Below, in pieces: positions 1 to 11,543 of a DNA stretch of 64,000 nucleotides. The notes under the pieces were generated by a model. It was not told the DNA's origin, did no database searches, and saw nothing but the letters and a program-made list of their open reading frames with translations. Both the position numbers and the translations under genes were made by a program. This stretch comes from Boswellia sacra. Its lineage: Eukaryota > Streptophyta > Magnoliopsida > Sapindales > Burseraceae. Where the stretch lies: contig SNVD02010473.1 of the NCBI GenBank assembly GCA_013180625.2, positions 2,294,001 to 2,358,000 of the forward strand. Reading direction: 5' to 3'. The first letter of the stretch is position 1; every line of letters starts with the position of its first letter.

Positions 1-3000
1 TTGACTTACAAAGATCATCAACGTTTGATACAGTTTCTCATGGCACTTAATGACACGTTTGAACCAGTTCGCGCATCATTGCTCCATCGCCAACCTCTAC
101 CTTCTCTTGACAGTGCTGTTACTGAACTTCTCTCTGAAGAGACTCGTTTGAATACTCTTCAGACTCAAAATACACATACTGTCGTGGTTACTCAATCCTC
201 AATTTCCCAGGAATGCAAATATTGTTATGAAACTGGACATTTTATTCGTGAATGTCCTACCCGCATTTGTCGCTATTGTCGTAAGATTGGGTCAGGACAT
301 TTTGCCTAAGATTGTTCTAAAGCTCCTCCTAAGCAGAGTCGTCAATTCAAACAGAAAGGTAACCCCAAGAGTAAGTCTCAATTTTCTGCTGTTGCTGCTG
401 AAGACAATAATCAAGGTTCCAGTACTAGCTCCTCTTCCCAAACCTTTTCTGTTAGTGATCTTGAGTCCATTCTTCAACAAGTTCTTTCCAACTCCGGTAA
501 TTCCTCATTTTCTGCATTAACTACTAACTCAGGTAATTCATCATGATACTTTGATTCTGCTTGTTGCAATCATATGACTTCAGATTCTAATATATTTTCT
601 TCCAAATGTTGTTATTCTAACATGTCGGTTATTCATACTGCTGATGGTTCTTCAATGCATGTTAGCAATGTCGGTCATATTTCTACTTCTACTTTAGAGT
701 TACCAAATACTTTCTACATTCCAAACCTCACATTAAATCTTCTATCTGTGGGTCAATTATGTGAACTTGGTCTTAATGTTACTTTTTCTTCTTCTGGTTG
801 TTGTGTTCAGGATCCACAGACAGGCAAGGTTCTTGGGACAGGCCGTAGAGTGGGTCGTCTATTTGAGCTCATGAATCTTCATCTTCCTTCATCAATATCA
901 AATAAATCCAATATAGCATCCACTACAACAAAGTCATCATTAAGTCTTTGGCATTCACGTCTTGGTCATGTCTCCCTTGGTCGTTTACAACTTTTAAAAT
1001 CTAGTGGTTTATTAGGTATAGTTTTTGATGAAAATATTGATTGTTTGTCATGTCAACTTGCTAAACAAACTGCTTTACCTTTTAATAATAGTGAATCTAT
1101 TTCGGTTGCTACTTTGATCTTATTCATTCTGATATTTGGGGACCTTCACCAAATCTTACTATGGGTGGTTCAAAATATTTTGTTATTTTTGTTGATGACT
1201 ATTCGTTTTACATGGTTATATCTCATGAAAAATAGGTCTGAATTACCTACCATCTATCGAGACTTTGTTAATATGGTCAAAACTCAATTTTCTCAATCAA
1301 TCAAAATTTTTCGTGCTGATAATGCCATGGAGTATAGGGATTCCAAATTTCAAATGTTTCTTCGAGAAAACGGAACTGTTTCTCATTTTTCTTGTCCTTA
1401 TACATCTCAGCAAAATGGTCGAGCCGAAAGAAAACATAGGCATATATTAGAAACTGTTCGTGCCCTTTTAATTTCTGCCTCATGTCCAGAACGTTTTTGG
1501 GGTGAAGCTGCACTAACAGCTATTTATACAATCAATCGTATACCTTCTCCTATCATTGGTAATGTTTCACCCTATGAACGTCTTTTCGGTAATCCTCTTG
1601 ATTATAATATTTTTAAGGTTTTTTGTTGTGTTTGTTTTGTCCTTCTTCAATCTCATGAACGCACCAAGTTAGAACCTCGAGCTCGTTTTTGTTGTTTCTT
1701 GGGCTATGGTATTGAACATAAAGGTTACAGATGTTGGGATCCTGTCTCCAAGCATCTTTGTATTTCTCGTCATGTTATTTTTTGGGAGCATAAAATGTTC
1801 TCCTCGATGTCCAAATTTGAAGTCCCTTATATTTCTGAATCTCGTTTCTTCAATGATCATTCTGTTTCATTGTTCCCTATTGACATTGATAAAGGTTTGA
1901 TTTCTGAGCCTCATTCAGATGCACCCGATACTTCCACGTTGCCTACCGATGAATCTGTTATGTCTGATGGATCTGATGTACAACCTGATCAATTTGACTC
2001 TTCTCCTATCCTTCGTCGTTCTACTCGGGTGAGAGAAATTCCAGTTAAACTTAGAGATTATCATTGCTTTTCTACCATTCTTTCCTTATATGAACCCCAA
2101 TCTTATCGTGAAGCTAGTACTAACCCTGATTGGCAAAAAGCAATGGCAGAGGAATTACAGGCTCTTGAAAAAACTCATACATGGGACTTAGTAGATCCTC
2201 CTTCTAACAAATCTATGATTGATTGCAAATGGGTCTACAAAATCAAGACAAAATCTGATGGTTCTATTGAACGTCATAAAGCTCGTCTTGTTGCTAAAGG
2301 GTATACTCAAGAATATGGAATTGATTATGAGAAGACATTTGCTCCAGTTGCTCGACTTACCTCTGTTAGAAGTCTTCTCGCAGTTGCTGCTATTCAACAT
2401 TGGAGTCTTTTTCAGATGGATGTTAAAAATGCATTCCTCAATGGCGATCTTGCTGAGGAGGTATATATGCAGCCACCTCCAGGATACCCACATCCTCCAA
2501 ACAAAGTTTGCAAGCTTCGTCGTGCTCTATATGGTCTCAAACAAGCACCTCGAACTTGGTTAGCCAAATTTAGTTCTGTTATTGGAAAATTTGGCTTTAC
2601 TTCTAGTTCTCATGATTCTGCCCTTTTTATACGCAAGACCTCAAAAGGAAGCATTCTTCTTCTTCTTTATGTGGATGACATGATTATTACAGGGGATGAT
2701 ATTACTAGTATTTCGGAACTCAAGCATTTTCTTAGTCAACACTTTGAGATGAAAGATCTCGGTGATCTTAACTATTTTCTTGGTTTAGAGGTTACTTCTG
2801 ATAATGACGGGTATTATCTCTCTCAAGCCAAATATGCCTCTGAACTACTTGCTCTAGCTGGGTTAAGTGATAATAGAACGGTTTCCACTCCTTTAGAGCC
2901 TAATGTTAAACTTAATTCTTGGGATGGGACGCCTCTTGATGATCCAACTCTTTATCGACAATTAGTGGGCAGTCTTGTCTATCTCACTGTTACTAGACCT

Positions 3001-3621
3001 GATATTGCCTATGCTGTCCACATTGTTAGCCAATTTCTATCGGCTCCTCGATCCACACATTTCGCAGTTGTTGTTCACATTCTTCGATATATCAAGGGTA
3101 CTTTGTTTCATGGACTTCATTTTTTAGCTCATTCTAAACCTCAATTGACTGCCTATTCTGATGCTGATTGGGCTGGTGACCCGACTGATCGAAGATCAAC
3201 TACAGGCTTCTGCTTTTTCTTGGAAGACTTTCTTATTTCTTGGCGAAGTAAGAAACAAACTGTTATAGCACGATCTAGTACTGAGGCTGAATATCGTGCT
3301 ATTGCTGATACTACACAAGAGCTTCTATGGCTTCGTTGGTTACTTGAAGATATGGGAATCACTCATACTCATGCTACGTCACTTTATTGTGACAATCGTA
3401 GTGCCATTCAAATTGCTCACAATGATGTTTTTCACGAGCGTACCAAGCATATAGAGACTGATTGTCATTTCATACGACAACATACTATCTGTGGTACTGT
3501 CCAACTCAGTTCAATCTCTTCTGTTGATCAACTAGCTGATATTTTTACGAAAAGTCATCCTCCAGGACGGTTTCGTGAGTTGATTTCCAAACTCAAGTTA
3601 GCTTCTATATCACCAATTTAA
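1..3621 (+). pseudogene. copia gag-pol polyprotein, broken
   Basis: One reading frame (frame 1) carries the polyprotein that would make the particle, cut itself and copy and integrate the element. Gag ends with two CCHC knuckles near residues 73-105. The second is cut by TAA at 307-309. A TGA at 544-546 falls in the segment leading into the protease, at a position that normally holds tryptophan. The segment from 574 to 3621 then stays open for 1015 codons. It contains the integrase zinc-binding region, the acidic integrase core, RT with a YVDD box near 2670-2681 and RNase H with its ADIFTK-type end. Between about 1110 and 1205 the frame is shifted and then restored, so the first integrase catalytic aspartate block is read as unrelated sequence although the open frame persists. 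The element is therefore very unlikely to be autonomous. Confidence 0.9.
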
Positions 3622-3634
3622 GTTTGAGGGGGGA

Positions 3635-3853
3635 TGTTACCATATATATATGATTCTATCATATATATGATTGGTACGATTCTCCTTTAATTTAGGCATA
3701 TAATTAGATAATCAATCATCATTATTGAGATTATTTTCTTTCCTTGTATATATGATTTACTACTATATTTGTAATTGTATCAAGCCTATAAATTGGCTAG
3801 TCATAGTTCCTTGTAATTCATTCAGATCAATACATTTTCCTTCATTATATTCA
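3635..3853 (+). repeat. 3' LTR of the first copia element
   Basis: The LTR starts with TGTTACC directly after a purine tract and I end it at TTCA, about 219 bp. A TATA-like CTATAAATT lies near 3785. The right boundary is less certain than the left because the other LTR is outside the window and no target duplication can be matched. Confidence 0.7.
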
Positions 3854-3896
3854 ATAAAAAGAAAAAGTTGAAGTTGATGAGAAAATTAATAAACCT

Positions 3897-4580
3897 AAAA
3901 AATATGAGAGGTCAAGGGCTCATAGCAAATAGGGCACTCAAGGGTTTCTGGATCGGAAATAAAAAAATAAAGATAAAAATAAAACAGAATAAGGGTTTCT
4001 TGTTTACCCATTCTGACCATTTTTTGCCATTTCATTTCGAAATAAGTGCCCGTGGGATGTGTAGTGAATGTTTACGTAGCCATTTTTGTTTCAAAATAAA
4101 TAAACACAAAACTTAAGTACAACACATGTAAATGATAATTTTTATGCAAAAAAAAAAAAATGTTTTCTCTCTTCTTTCATTCTACCTAATTTGTTTTTTC
4201 TTCATTTTTTTTGAAAATTTTTTTATCTTCCTTTAAAAAATTGTAATACTCAATAAATACTATATTTGTATTATTATATAATATTTGAAAATAAATTAAG
4301 TATATTTTTTAATTATAGTTCATCTAAAGTGAAATTTTCAAATATACATAACCAAACATATTTTCATACAATTCAATCTTTTGTAGAACATGTAAGCACG
4401 TAAATCTCTCATTCTCATATCTAACTAGAAATTTTAAAAATAAAAACACATAATTCATAACAAACGGCCCCACATGCTCTTTGGATTCTCCTTTCCACTT
4501 GCTCGCCTTTCACCATCTTCTAATCTAACCATTTTAGCGATGTTGCGGTATATCTTGAAATATAAGAGCTATTTATATGT
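3897..4580 (-). pseudogene. SINA-like gene relic, exon 1 split by AT-rich DNA
   Basis: Read on the minus strand, 4532 down to about 4460 begins with ATG and encodes an N-terminus that closely resembles the start of the gene at 7321-8175 (shared RL, D, RASG residues). After about 490 bp of AT-rich sequence, 3956-3905 reads in frame as the first half of a RING, DPETLECPICYEPLT. Upstream, 4533-4580 matches the 5' flank of the 8175 gene and holds TATAAATAG (4569-4577). Nothing of the rest of the RING, zinc fingers or C-terminal domain is present, because the copia element abuts at 3853. It is a truncated sister of the 7321-8175 gene. Confidence 0.8.
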
Positions 4581-4627
4581 ATTGGTAGAAACCATATTCT
4601 AATCCACGTATCAAACCAATCTATTAG

Positions 4628-5063
4628 GGTTAGGCTATTTGAACTTAACCTTAGTGGCCTCATTTGGTTAAATTATTTGAATTTCATTTTTTAACTTTAA
4701 TTTTTTAAACTCTTCTATAACCCTTAATTTTCATAATTCAATGGAAGGGAGATGAAAGTTAAAAGGTAATTCCTTACAACTCAGTAACTTCTCACTAATT
4801 GAATTATAAAAAATCAGAGGGCCCACGGAAGAGTTTAAATAATTTAAGTTAAAAAAAATAAGTTTTAAATGGTTTGACCTATGCTAAAATCATTTATACA
4901 AAAGAAAATCATGTGCCATCATAAATCCAGGAAAAAAAGAAAACTTTCTAGCTAATGCCAACTCATCACCTTTCAATCATTAGATTGCAATGGATGAATG
5001 GTCAATAAATTGCTGTTGCTGTCAAAAAAGTTAGTCAAAATTTTAAGTTCATATAGCCTAACC
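4628..5063. mobile_element. Small TIR element (MITE-like)
   Basis: A 20-bp terminal inverted repeat, GGTTAGGCTATTTGAACTTA at 4628-4647, is mirrored at 5044-5063 with one mismatch. Inside, 4650-4710 and about 4820-4885 also form an imperfect inverted repeat (shared AAACTCTTC and flanking A/T tracts), so the whole 436 bp could fold. No coding capacity is seen. Flanks share a TTAG-like motif but the target duplication is not clear, so I do not assign a superfamily. Confidence 0.5.
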
Positions 5064-7320
5064 TTTTAGCAATCAACATTCTACAATATTGGGGTGAATG
5101 TTTAAGTGACTGTAAACTAAGGCATAACTGAAAAGAGCAACGTAACCATATCGCTAGTCAAAGTCTGTCAAAGTTAATGATAAAAGGGTAAACTACTAAA
5201 ACCATCACATTTTATATAATAGCTTTCAAATCATTATAACCACAAACTTATAATATTTTTTTTAAAAAATAATTTCTTAGCCTTATTAACAATTATTAAG
5301 TATAAAAACAAATTAATTTGAAATTAAAATATAAAAATAACAAAACTCGTAATAACTATAAAGGTCAAGCTATTATATATAACTTAATTTCTTGACTTAA
5401 AATTGAGATACTAACCAATAACTGTTCATCTAAATATGACCTAATGGATAAGAGAGTCTTGATAAATAAACTTTACACATTAATTACACCCATTATTTTA
5501 CAGTCCTAATAAAATCAACTATCTTTCACATTCAGAAACAAATAATTGTATAAATAAACCGCAAAAATATTTCAAGAAATCAACCATATCTTTAACTTGA
5601 TCATAAAAAAAGAAAATTAAATCCATAACAAAGTCTAGATGAGTGATGGAATCAAGTACTTTAGAAACGTATGAAGAGCAGCTTGCTTGTTATTTGTTTG
5701 GAGGAGTTTGAAACTTGTTATTTTAGAGCAGCTTAGTTGATACTATTAAAGAGTTTCAAACGATTCTTGAACTTCAGATTATGAATTCTGAAAATCATTG
5801 CTTCGAAACAATTATCCGAACAATTTACTAGAGCAAATAAGAAATTCCAAACAAGAAAAAAAAAGGTATTGTCTTGCGAATCAATTCTATGATTCAATAA
5901 GAAGTGCTGATTGCTTTTAAAGAAGATATCTTTTAGATTTATTTTTCAAGTCAGGTCTATTCTGTAGTGTTTCACGATTATTTTTTAAGCCTAAATAATA
6001 TTAATTTGGAAATTAAATAAAATAGAACAGATAAAAATTCCAAGATAATAAAAAATCATGACAATTAATAATTTCTAAGCCTCAATAATATTAATTAAAA
6101 CAATAAAAAATTGGAACAAATCAAAATCCTAAAATAATGAAAATTCTAGTAATTAATAAATTAAAAAAGGGTCAAGGTAATCTTTACTAAAGACAAAATA
6201 ATGGTATAAATAAGGGTATATAAGTCCTTTCATCCTTATTATTTGTGTCAAACCCTAATTTGGTTAATTTAAATAGAATTAATTGATGGTAGGATCCTCG
6301 TCAATACTTAAGCAAACCTTACGATCATCTTTAATAGTAAACGTTAGTTCAGAATCATTGATAATATTTGCCCGTCTCCACTGTCAACCTTCCACAAGCT
6401 TCTGAGAAGGCTTTGAATTTCAAATGGGCCAATGGAATCGACTTACATCTGTATCTAGAAGCTTATTTGTTTTTTTAAATTAAGTTCTAAAAAGCAAACA
6501 AATATCATATTAAGCAGTATAAATTAAATTCTAAAAAGTATTTATATCTAAAAAGTGTTAAGTGATTGAAATAAACACCACCTTAGTTAGAATTCAAAAG
6601 TAGTTTTGTTTTTTTAAAACAAAAATATTTGTACAAGGTAATTACAAGAATTTTCAAAAATAAAAAACTTTGTTGATTGAAACGTTTTTAGAAACCATTC
6701 TGTTTGTAGATTATACCATAAAATTAATATTATTTGAAATGAAAAAAAAAATCTGTAAGTTTTAACTCTAAAAACAATTTGCTTTTAATGATATCCATAA
6801 AAATATATCTTTAGATTTTCAACACAACATGCCACATAAGCTGACACATGTCATGATACGTGGTATGATCCTAACAATTTATAAAAATAATAAATAGAAA
6901 TTATGACATTAAAAAGCAAGTTAATCCTTCCATTTTAATTGTACAACATAAGTTATATAATAATATCTCTGTATAAATATATGAAGAGGTTTGTTATTTT
7001 TTATTAAAATTAATTACTGTTGATCACTTTATCATATTTTTAATATTATGAACCATAAAATTAGTTTATATTAAAATGATACAAATAAAGAAAATGATTA
7101 ATTTATATTTAACAGAAAAGATGGTAAATATAAATTAATAATACTTAATTTATGTTGTCTATACAGATACATCAAAAAAATTTATTGTAGTGACTTTCAA
7201 TTTTTATTTTATTTTATTCAACCCAAACTAAAATTTCTATGTTACATTATTGGAGGTTCGAAGAATATTTTTGAAAATTTTTTCACCCTAAAAAAAAAAA
7301 AAAAATCCTTTTTGATCTAG
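5064..7320. other. AT-rich intergenic DNA
   Basis: There is no supported gene or RNA here. The stretch is strongly A/T biased with many short homopolymers, and the longest A run (about 7291-7305) sits just past the stop codon of the SINA gene at 7321. I see no long open frame with domain sense on either strand. Confidence 0.6.
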
Positions 7321-8175
7321 CTACTCAGTGACACCTCTTAATAGTTGATGTATCGGATGTATGCAGAGATCCAACGTCAACAACACCTTATCAGAAACCT
7401 CGAAATAAACAGTAAATGGATCAGCTTCAGCCTCAGCTTTATCATAATCTTTGTTTCTAGAGCTCATTGGTAAAGATGGGAACGGCACCGTCCATCCACC
7501 CGCGTCACTTACCTGAATATTATATTTGAAGGATCCTTTCTCATCACTTGGAGACCCAATACGAAAAACTGATATTTTATTCCAGTCTTGATTATATACA
7601 GTCTTTTTGAGAATAAATAGAAAACCATGTTTCTCTTCTTGAAGAATAATGGAGTAATCCTCATTAGCATGTAAGGCAGCGTAACATATCTTAATATTGA
7701 ACCGAAATGGTATTGCGCCTGAACTCTTATGTTGATCGCTGAAGTGTTTATATAGCTGGCTGGATGGAGCAGCATAGTTGCAGCCTGAGAGTGGACATAA
7801 ACAGGGCTCATAGCGGCATTTGTGATGATGAATTTTATTGTAAGTGAGTGTTTCTTCGCAGCCATACTTAGAATTAGGGCATAGAAGTTTGGCAGACTCC
7901 AAAGCTTTCTCGATGGCCCTGTTGCGAATAAAACCGATAACCGAACGGCAGAAGGAACATTTATTCTTGAGTTTGGGGCAGCAGATAGAGCAGGTTACAT
8001 GCCCATTCTCGCACTGAAAGACAGGAGCGGTCAAGGGCTCGTAGCAAATAGGGCAATCAAGAATTTCTAGATCGGTCAGAGACACAGAATTAGGCTTTTC
8101 ATCATCTTTAAAGCAACGCAATCTCTCCAGTTTCTCTCCGCTTGCTCGTCCTTCGCTGTCTCCTAATCTCGCCAT
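7321..8175 (-). CDS. SINA-like RING E3 ubiquitin ligase, intronless copy
   Basis: The gene encodes 284 residues in one exon. The RING (C41, C44, C55, H59, C62, C65, C73, C76) has classic C3HC4 spacing and would recruit an E2. SIAH-type zinc fingers follow (C99, C106, H118, C120 region, then C127/C132/H144/H149), and a TRAF-like substrate-binding domain occupies roughly residues 155-275. The family ubiquitinates bound substrates in cytosol or nucleus, usually as dimers; the substrate here is unknown. ATG at 8175 is chosen because the relic at 4532 starts at the same place. Unlike every sibling in the cluster, the codon for Q54 runs straight into C55 with no intron. There is no poly(A) tract on the coding-strand 3' side (the run there is poly(T)), so a simple retrogene is not proven. 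The C-terminus lacks the usual IWGPG-like ending of its neighbours. Confidence 0.9.
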   Translation of the reverse strand: MARLGDSEGRASGEKLERLRCFKDDEKPNSVSLTDLEILDCPICYEPLTAPVFQCENGHVTCSICCPKLKNKCSFCRSVIGFIRNRAIEKALESAKLLCPNSKYGCEETLTYNKIHHHKCRYEPCLCPLSGCNYAAPSSQLYKHFSDQHKSSGAIPFRFNIKICYAALHANEDYSIILQEEKHGFLFILKKTVYNQDWNKISVFRIGSPSDEKGSFKYNIQVSDAGGWTVPFPSLPMSSRNKDYDKAEAEADPFTVYFEVSDKVLLTLDLCIHPIHQLLRGVTE

Positions 8176-8208
8176 TTGTTTGTGTTATTGTTGTCTTGAG
8201 ATATAAGA

Positions 8209-8216
8209 GCTATATA
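8209..8216 (-). promoter_or_regulatory. Possible TATA box of the 8175 SINA gene
   Basis: TATATAGC lies 34 nt before the ATG and aligns with TATAAATAG in the flank of the relic at 4569-4577, followed in both by the same CTCTTATAT sequence. The conservation between copies is the main support. The spacing implies a very short leader. Confidence 0.35.
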
Positions 8217-8727
8217 TTAGGTTAAGCAAATCGTCTAATCCAATTTCTAAACGGGTTTGTATTATGTATACTCAAATCCTTTATAAAAAAGGAAACTAAT
8301 TCTATTATTGTAAGGAAAATTCAAAAAGAGAAAAAGAGAAAAAAAAAAACGTTTCCTATAATAGAATGGTGAGTCACTTTGTATAGGAGTTTAAGAAAAA
8401 GAAAAGGAAATTAAGATATCAGTGGTGATCCTCGAACGATCCTTTGAGATTGAGAATTGCTTGCGAAACAAATGAGACTAGAATTGAGATTGATTCATTT
8501 TATGAGGGCGTTAAAGTTACTTTCATTGATCGTTCCAAAATTAACCCTAATTTTATCTTTACATGATATCTTTTTTATTTTACGATTAAAAGTTCTCTCT
8601 CTCTTTCAATTGATCACATTAATTATCAAGTTACTTATTCTTTGTCTAACCCTAGGTGAAGGAATTTACTTGCCTCTTTACCTTAAACATTATTACTTTT
8701 TTTTTCTTTTTGTTATTCTGCATGAAT

Positions 8728-8770
<43 letters not shown>

Positions 8771-9994
8771 ACTCTCTCACATCTACTGAAAAAATGGGAA
8801 TACTTCATTTTTTTGTTTAAAAGGAAAACTATCAGAATTGTAGAAAATTATGGCACATTTTTAAAATTGTCTAAATATACTTGATAGTTTTCTAATTCTT
8901 GACATTATTAAAATTGCCAAGAAGTGAACTTATTTTCCATCATTGATCATAACTAAATCGGCGGTCGAAATTTTTTTATTCAAATATAAATAAATCAAAA
9001 TATACTTGATAGTTCTTTCATCTGTCTCTCCAATCCTCTACATACTTATCTTACAATTTCTAAATTTCTTATATACTTTTATTTGGTCTCTCCCTTGACC
9101 ATCATGAAAATTTTTATTTTTCTCAATTATATTAATACATTGTGTATTATATTTAGCTAAGTAACTTTTTTTTTGTTCCACTCATGTTTAACATCTTGCA
9201 TCTAAGTTGAAGAAAATAGAGAAACCTTTTTTTTTTGGTTTAAAGAATAATAGTTAATGCTTTTATAGTAAACTTGCAAAATATATTGAAAACTTTGCTT
9301 TAATATATTTTTTTCCTTTCATGGTTTCATTTAATAAAAATTTGATTTGCCTATTGTTTATTAAAAAAATATATATCTAGTAAAACAATTAAGGTAAATT
9401 AGATAAGTTTTACTAAATGCTTGAGCCACACCTCTATACCTTACTTTTCTCTTCTTTAATGTTGTCAAAACATATATTCACAACCTAAGTTTACAAGAAA
9501 TTCATTTAACTAGTTGTTACTCATAGTTTCAATCACCAAAGTCAAAACATATTGACAGAAAAAAACTTGAGGAAATAAGTAAATGTCTAAAACACTTGGT
9601 TAAGGTATATTGGAGAAAATAGAGGCATGTTTTGATAAGGCAAAACCTTCAATTTATTATGCGTATTTTTGGACTATTTAGAATGAAACTATTCCATAAC
9701 TCATTATGCTATCGTCGATAAATTCACCAGTGATACCTTATTAGTATTATAACCAAATTATAGACTAAGTAGACTATAGAGCTTGTTTAAAATTGAGGAA
9801 TATTAATCAAATTGAATAAAATATAAAAGCCAAAAGGGTAAAGCAGAACGAAATGAATTTTTAAAAAAAAAGTCATATATTAAGAACTTAAGTTACAAGG
9901 TGTATATTTATTATAAAGAAACTTATTTCAATTTAACATGATAATTTAAATCACTATTACCTAAATTATAGCAACACATTTCATAATAGAATTA
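8217..9994. other. Intergenic DNA with a CT microsatellite
   Basis: A perfect (CT)19 run occupies 8732-8769, followed by further CTCT. The rest is A/T-rich, with T-rich tracts and no supported gene. The open frame at 8457-8729 is hydrophobic and low-complexity and overlaps the T-rich tract, so I do not call it. Confidence 0.6.
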
Positions 9995-11543
9995 TCACTC
10001 ATTTAAAACCAAACCGAGCAAAGTAACTTCTGCTTCAATGTTGCAAGTGTTATCCACCAAGTACTCATATTTTGAGTCCTTCAGTTTAGCCAACGGCATG
10101 AACTTAGGAAAGCCCCACCTCGGGATAGTTGAAGGGGCTAAGAGGGTGGTAGCTAAAAGTGAAGAAGACAATATTAAAAAAAAAAAAAGGATTAGTGTAA
10201 AATATAAAGCAAGAATGAGGGTGGGTAAGATTCACGATATAGAAAGTCTCACTCAAAATTTAATGTGCTTATTCTCACATTTTCTCTAAATGTCATTTCC
10301 CATCTTTTTTGGCTTTGACACGCAAAACAAATTTCACGTAAAATTTTGTATTTTGAGGAACACCTGCCCAAAGATAGATAAATTGAAAGAAAGTTGCCTT
10401 TGCAATTAGCCGCTTCTTTGTATCCAGTAAGGTAGAGCAAAACAACCCTGCAATATATTTAAAAGCTCATGTAGTCATTTATTTGATAAGGAGAATAAGA
10501 CATCTCTCAAGGGTTAAAAAGAATTATATACCTTTTGTAGAATCCAAATGCATCAGACTTGTAACTTGGATGATATCTGAAAAGTTATTAACTTCAAAAG
10601 CCAGGCGATAAGTAATAGGTTCTGTCATCATCCATAAAGACTCCCACTTATACTTGCTTTGGGCAACAGGTTCGTTTCCAATACCATTGACACTTGAATC
10701 ATTCTTAAAATTATTTTGAACAAAAAAAACCTCTGCACCAAAAATACAAGTGTCTTTGATAAGGTAACCATTTTGAGGGTTAAGAAGTGTTTCTAACTCC
10801 ATGCAGTCATCAATACCCCACATGGTCTTCATTGCATGATAACGCCTTATTCTCCCCTCTGAATAACATATACAAGTATATTAATTACAATATATATTTT
10901 AATACATATGTTTTAGATCATTGGATAATGTATTTATGATAATTAAAATTTTATAATATATATTAGGAAAAACAATATTAATCACTAAAAATGAATTAAT
11001 CAATTATTCTAAGTCTATTCCTTTATTGGTATGTATAATGTTACAAGAAATATTTTTCTTATAATTAAGTTGGGTTTTATATGTCGGATGAGACGTAATA
11101 CCTTGCATAATAATATAATTGTCTTCAAGATGATCGAATATAAATAAGTTGAAAGTTACGTTGATTTCCCAACTTGTTGGTAGAGAACTTATTTTTGCCA
11201 ACTCTAAGTAAATAGAGATATAACGATTGTCCCTTTTTTCCCATTTGGGTATTGAACCAGTTTCCTGTAATTGTAATGGTAAAGTGAAAGAACGAAGAAA
11301 AAAATCCAATTTGTTCAAATCAATATTGAAAGAGATGCAACAACAACGAGCATTTTTATTTTTTAATGAATAATATCACATGTTTACGACGATTATAGTA
11401 AATAATTAACAATTAATGAAAAAAAAACCATTTGTAGCCTCCTGCATCGAAATTGTCTGAGATGTACTTCTTTACTGGAACATTGAATAATGATGTGAAA
11501 GATTCAATTTTTATAAGATAATAACTAGGTGGAGCAATCCTCT
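9995..11543 (-). pseudogene. MATH (TRAF-like) domain gene, probably frameshifted
   Basis: Exons that I can place on the minus strand are 11543-11429 (PPSYYLIKIESF...GGYKW, start of a first MATH domain), 11264-11102 (YISIYLELA..LPTSWEINV), 10858-10532 (GYLIKDTCIFGAEVF), 10447-10279 (GNFLSIYLSL, a second MATH domain) and 10152-9995 (RWGFPKFMPLAKLKDS..YLVDNTC..AEV, stop TGA 9995-9997). Junctions use GT-AG. MATH proteins bind partners through a TRAF fold and often serve as adaptors in ubiquitin pathways. In the second exon the frame entering from the splice site (a W codon split across the intron) and the conserved YISIYLEL frame disagree by one base at a six-base A run (11232-11237 on the plus strand). 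This suggests a one-base deletion or a base-call error. The joint between exons 3 and 4 also does not keep phase with my placement. No convincing initiator exon was found; a candidate near 11830 contains an early stop. Confidence 0.7.

Larger units (their letters stand above)
1..3853 (+). mobile_element. 3' part of a degenerate Ty1/copia LTR retrotransposon
   Basis: The window opens inside a copia element. Visible in order are the end of gag with two zinc knuckles, protease, integrase, reverse transcriptase and RNase H, then a purine-rich tract at 3626-3634 and a 3' LTR. The integrase-before-RT order is diagnostic of Ty1/copia. The 5' LTR and primer binding site lie left of the window, so target duplications and LTR divergence cannot be read. 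Directly after the 3' LTR comes a SINA-like exon-1 relic (3897-3956), so the element may have inserted into that SINA copy. This last point is inference. Confidence 0.93.

Noticed and set aside
7509..7865. 118-codon minus-strand frame
   Set aside because: Shadow of the 7321-8175 SINA gene in another frame.
8732..8769. (CT)19 tract as a promoter element
   Set aside because: CT tracts occur in plant core promoters, but no gene starts next to it on the appropriate strand, so I list it only as a microsatellite.
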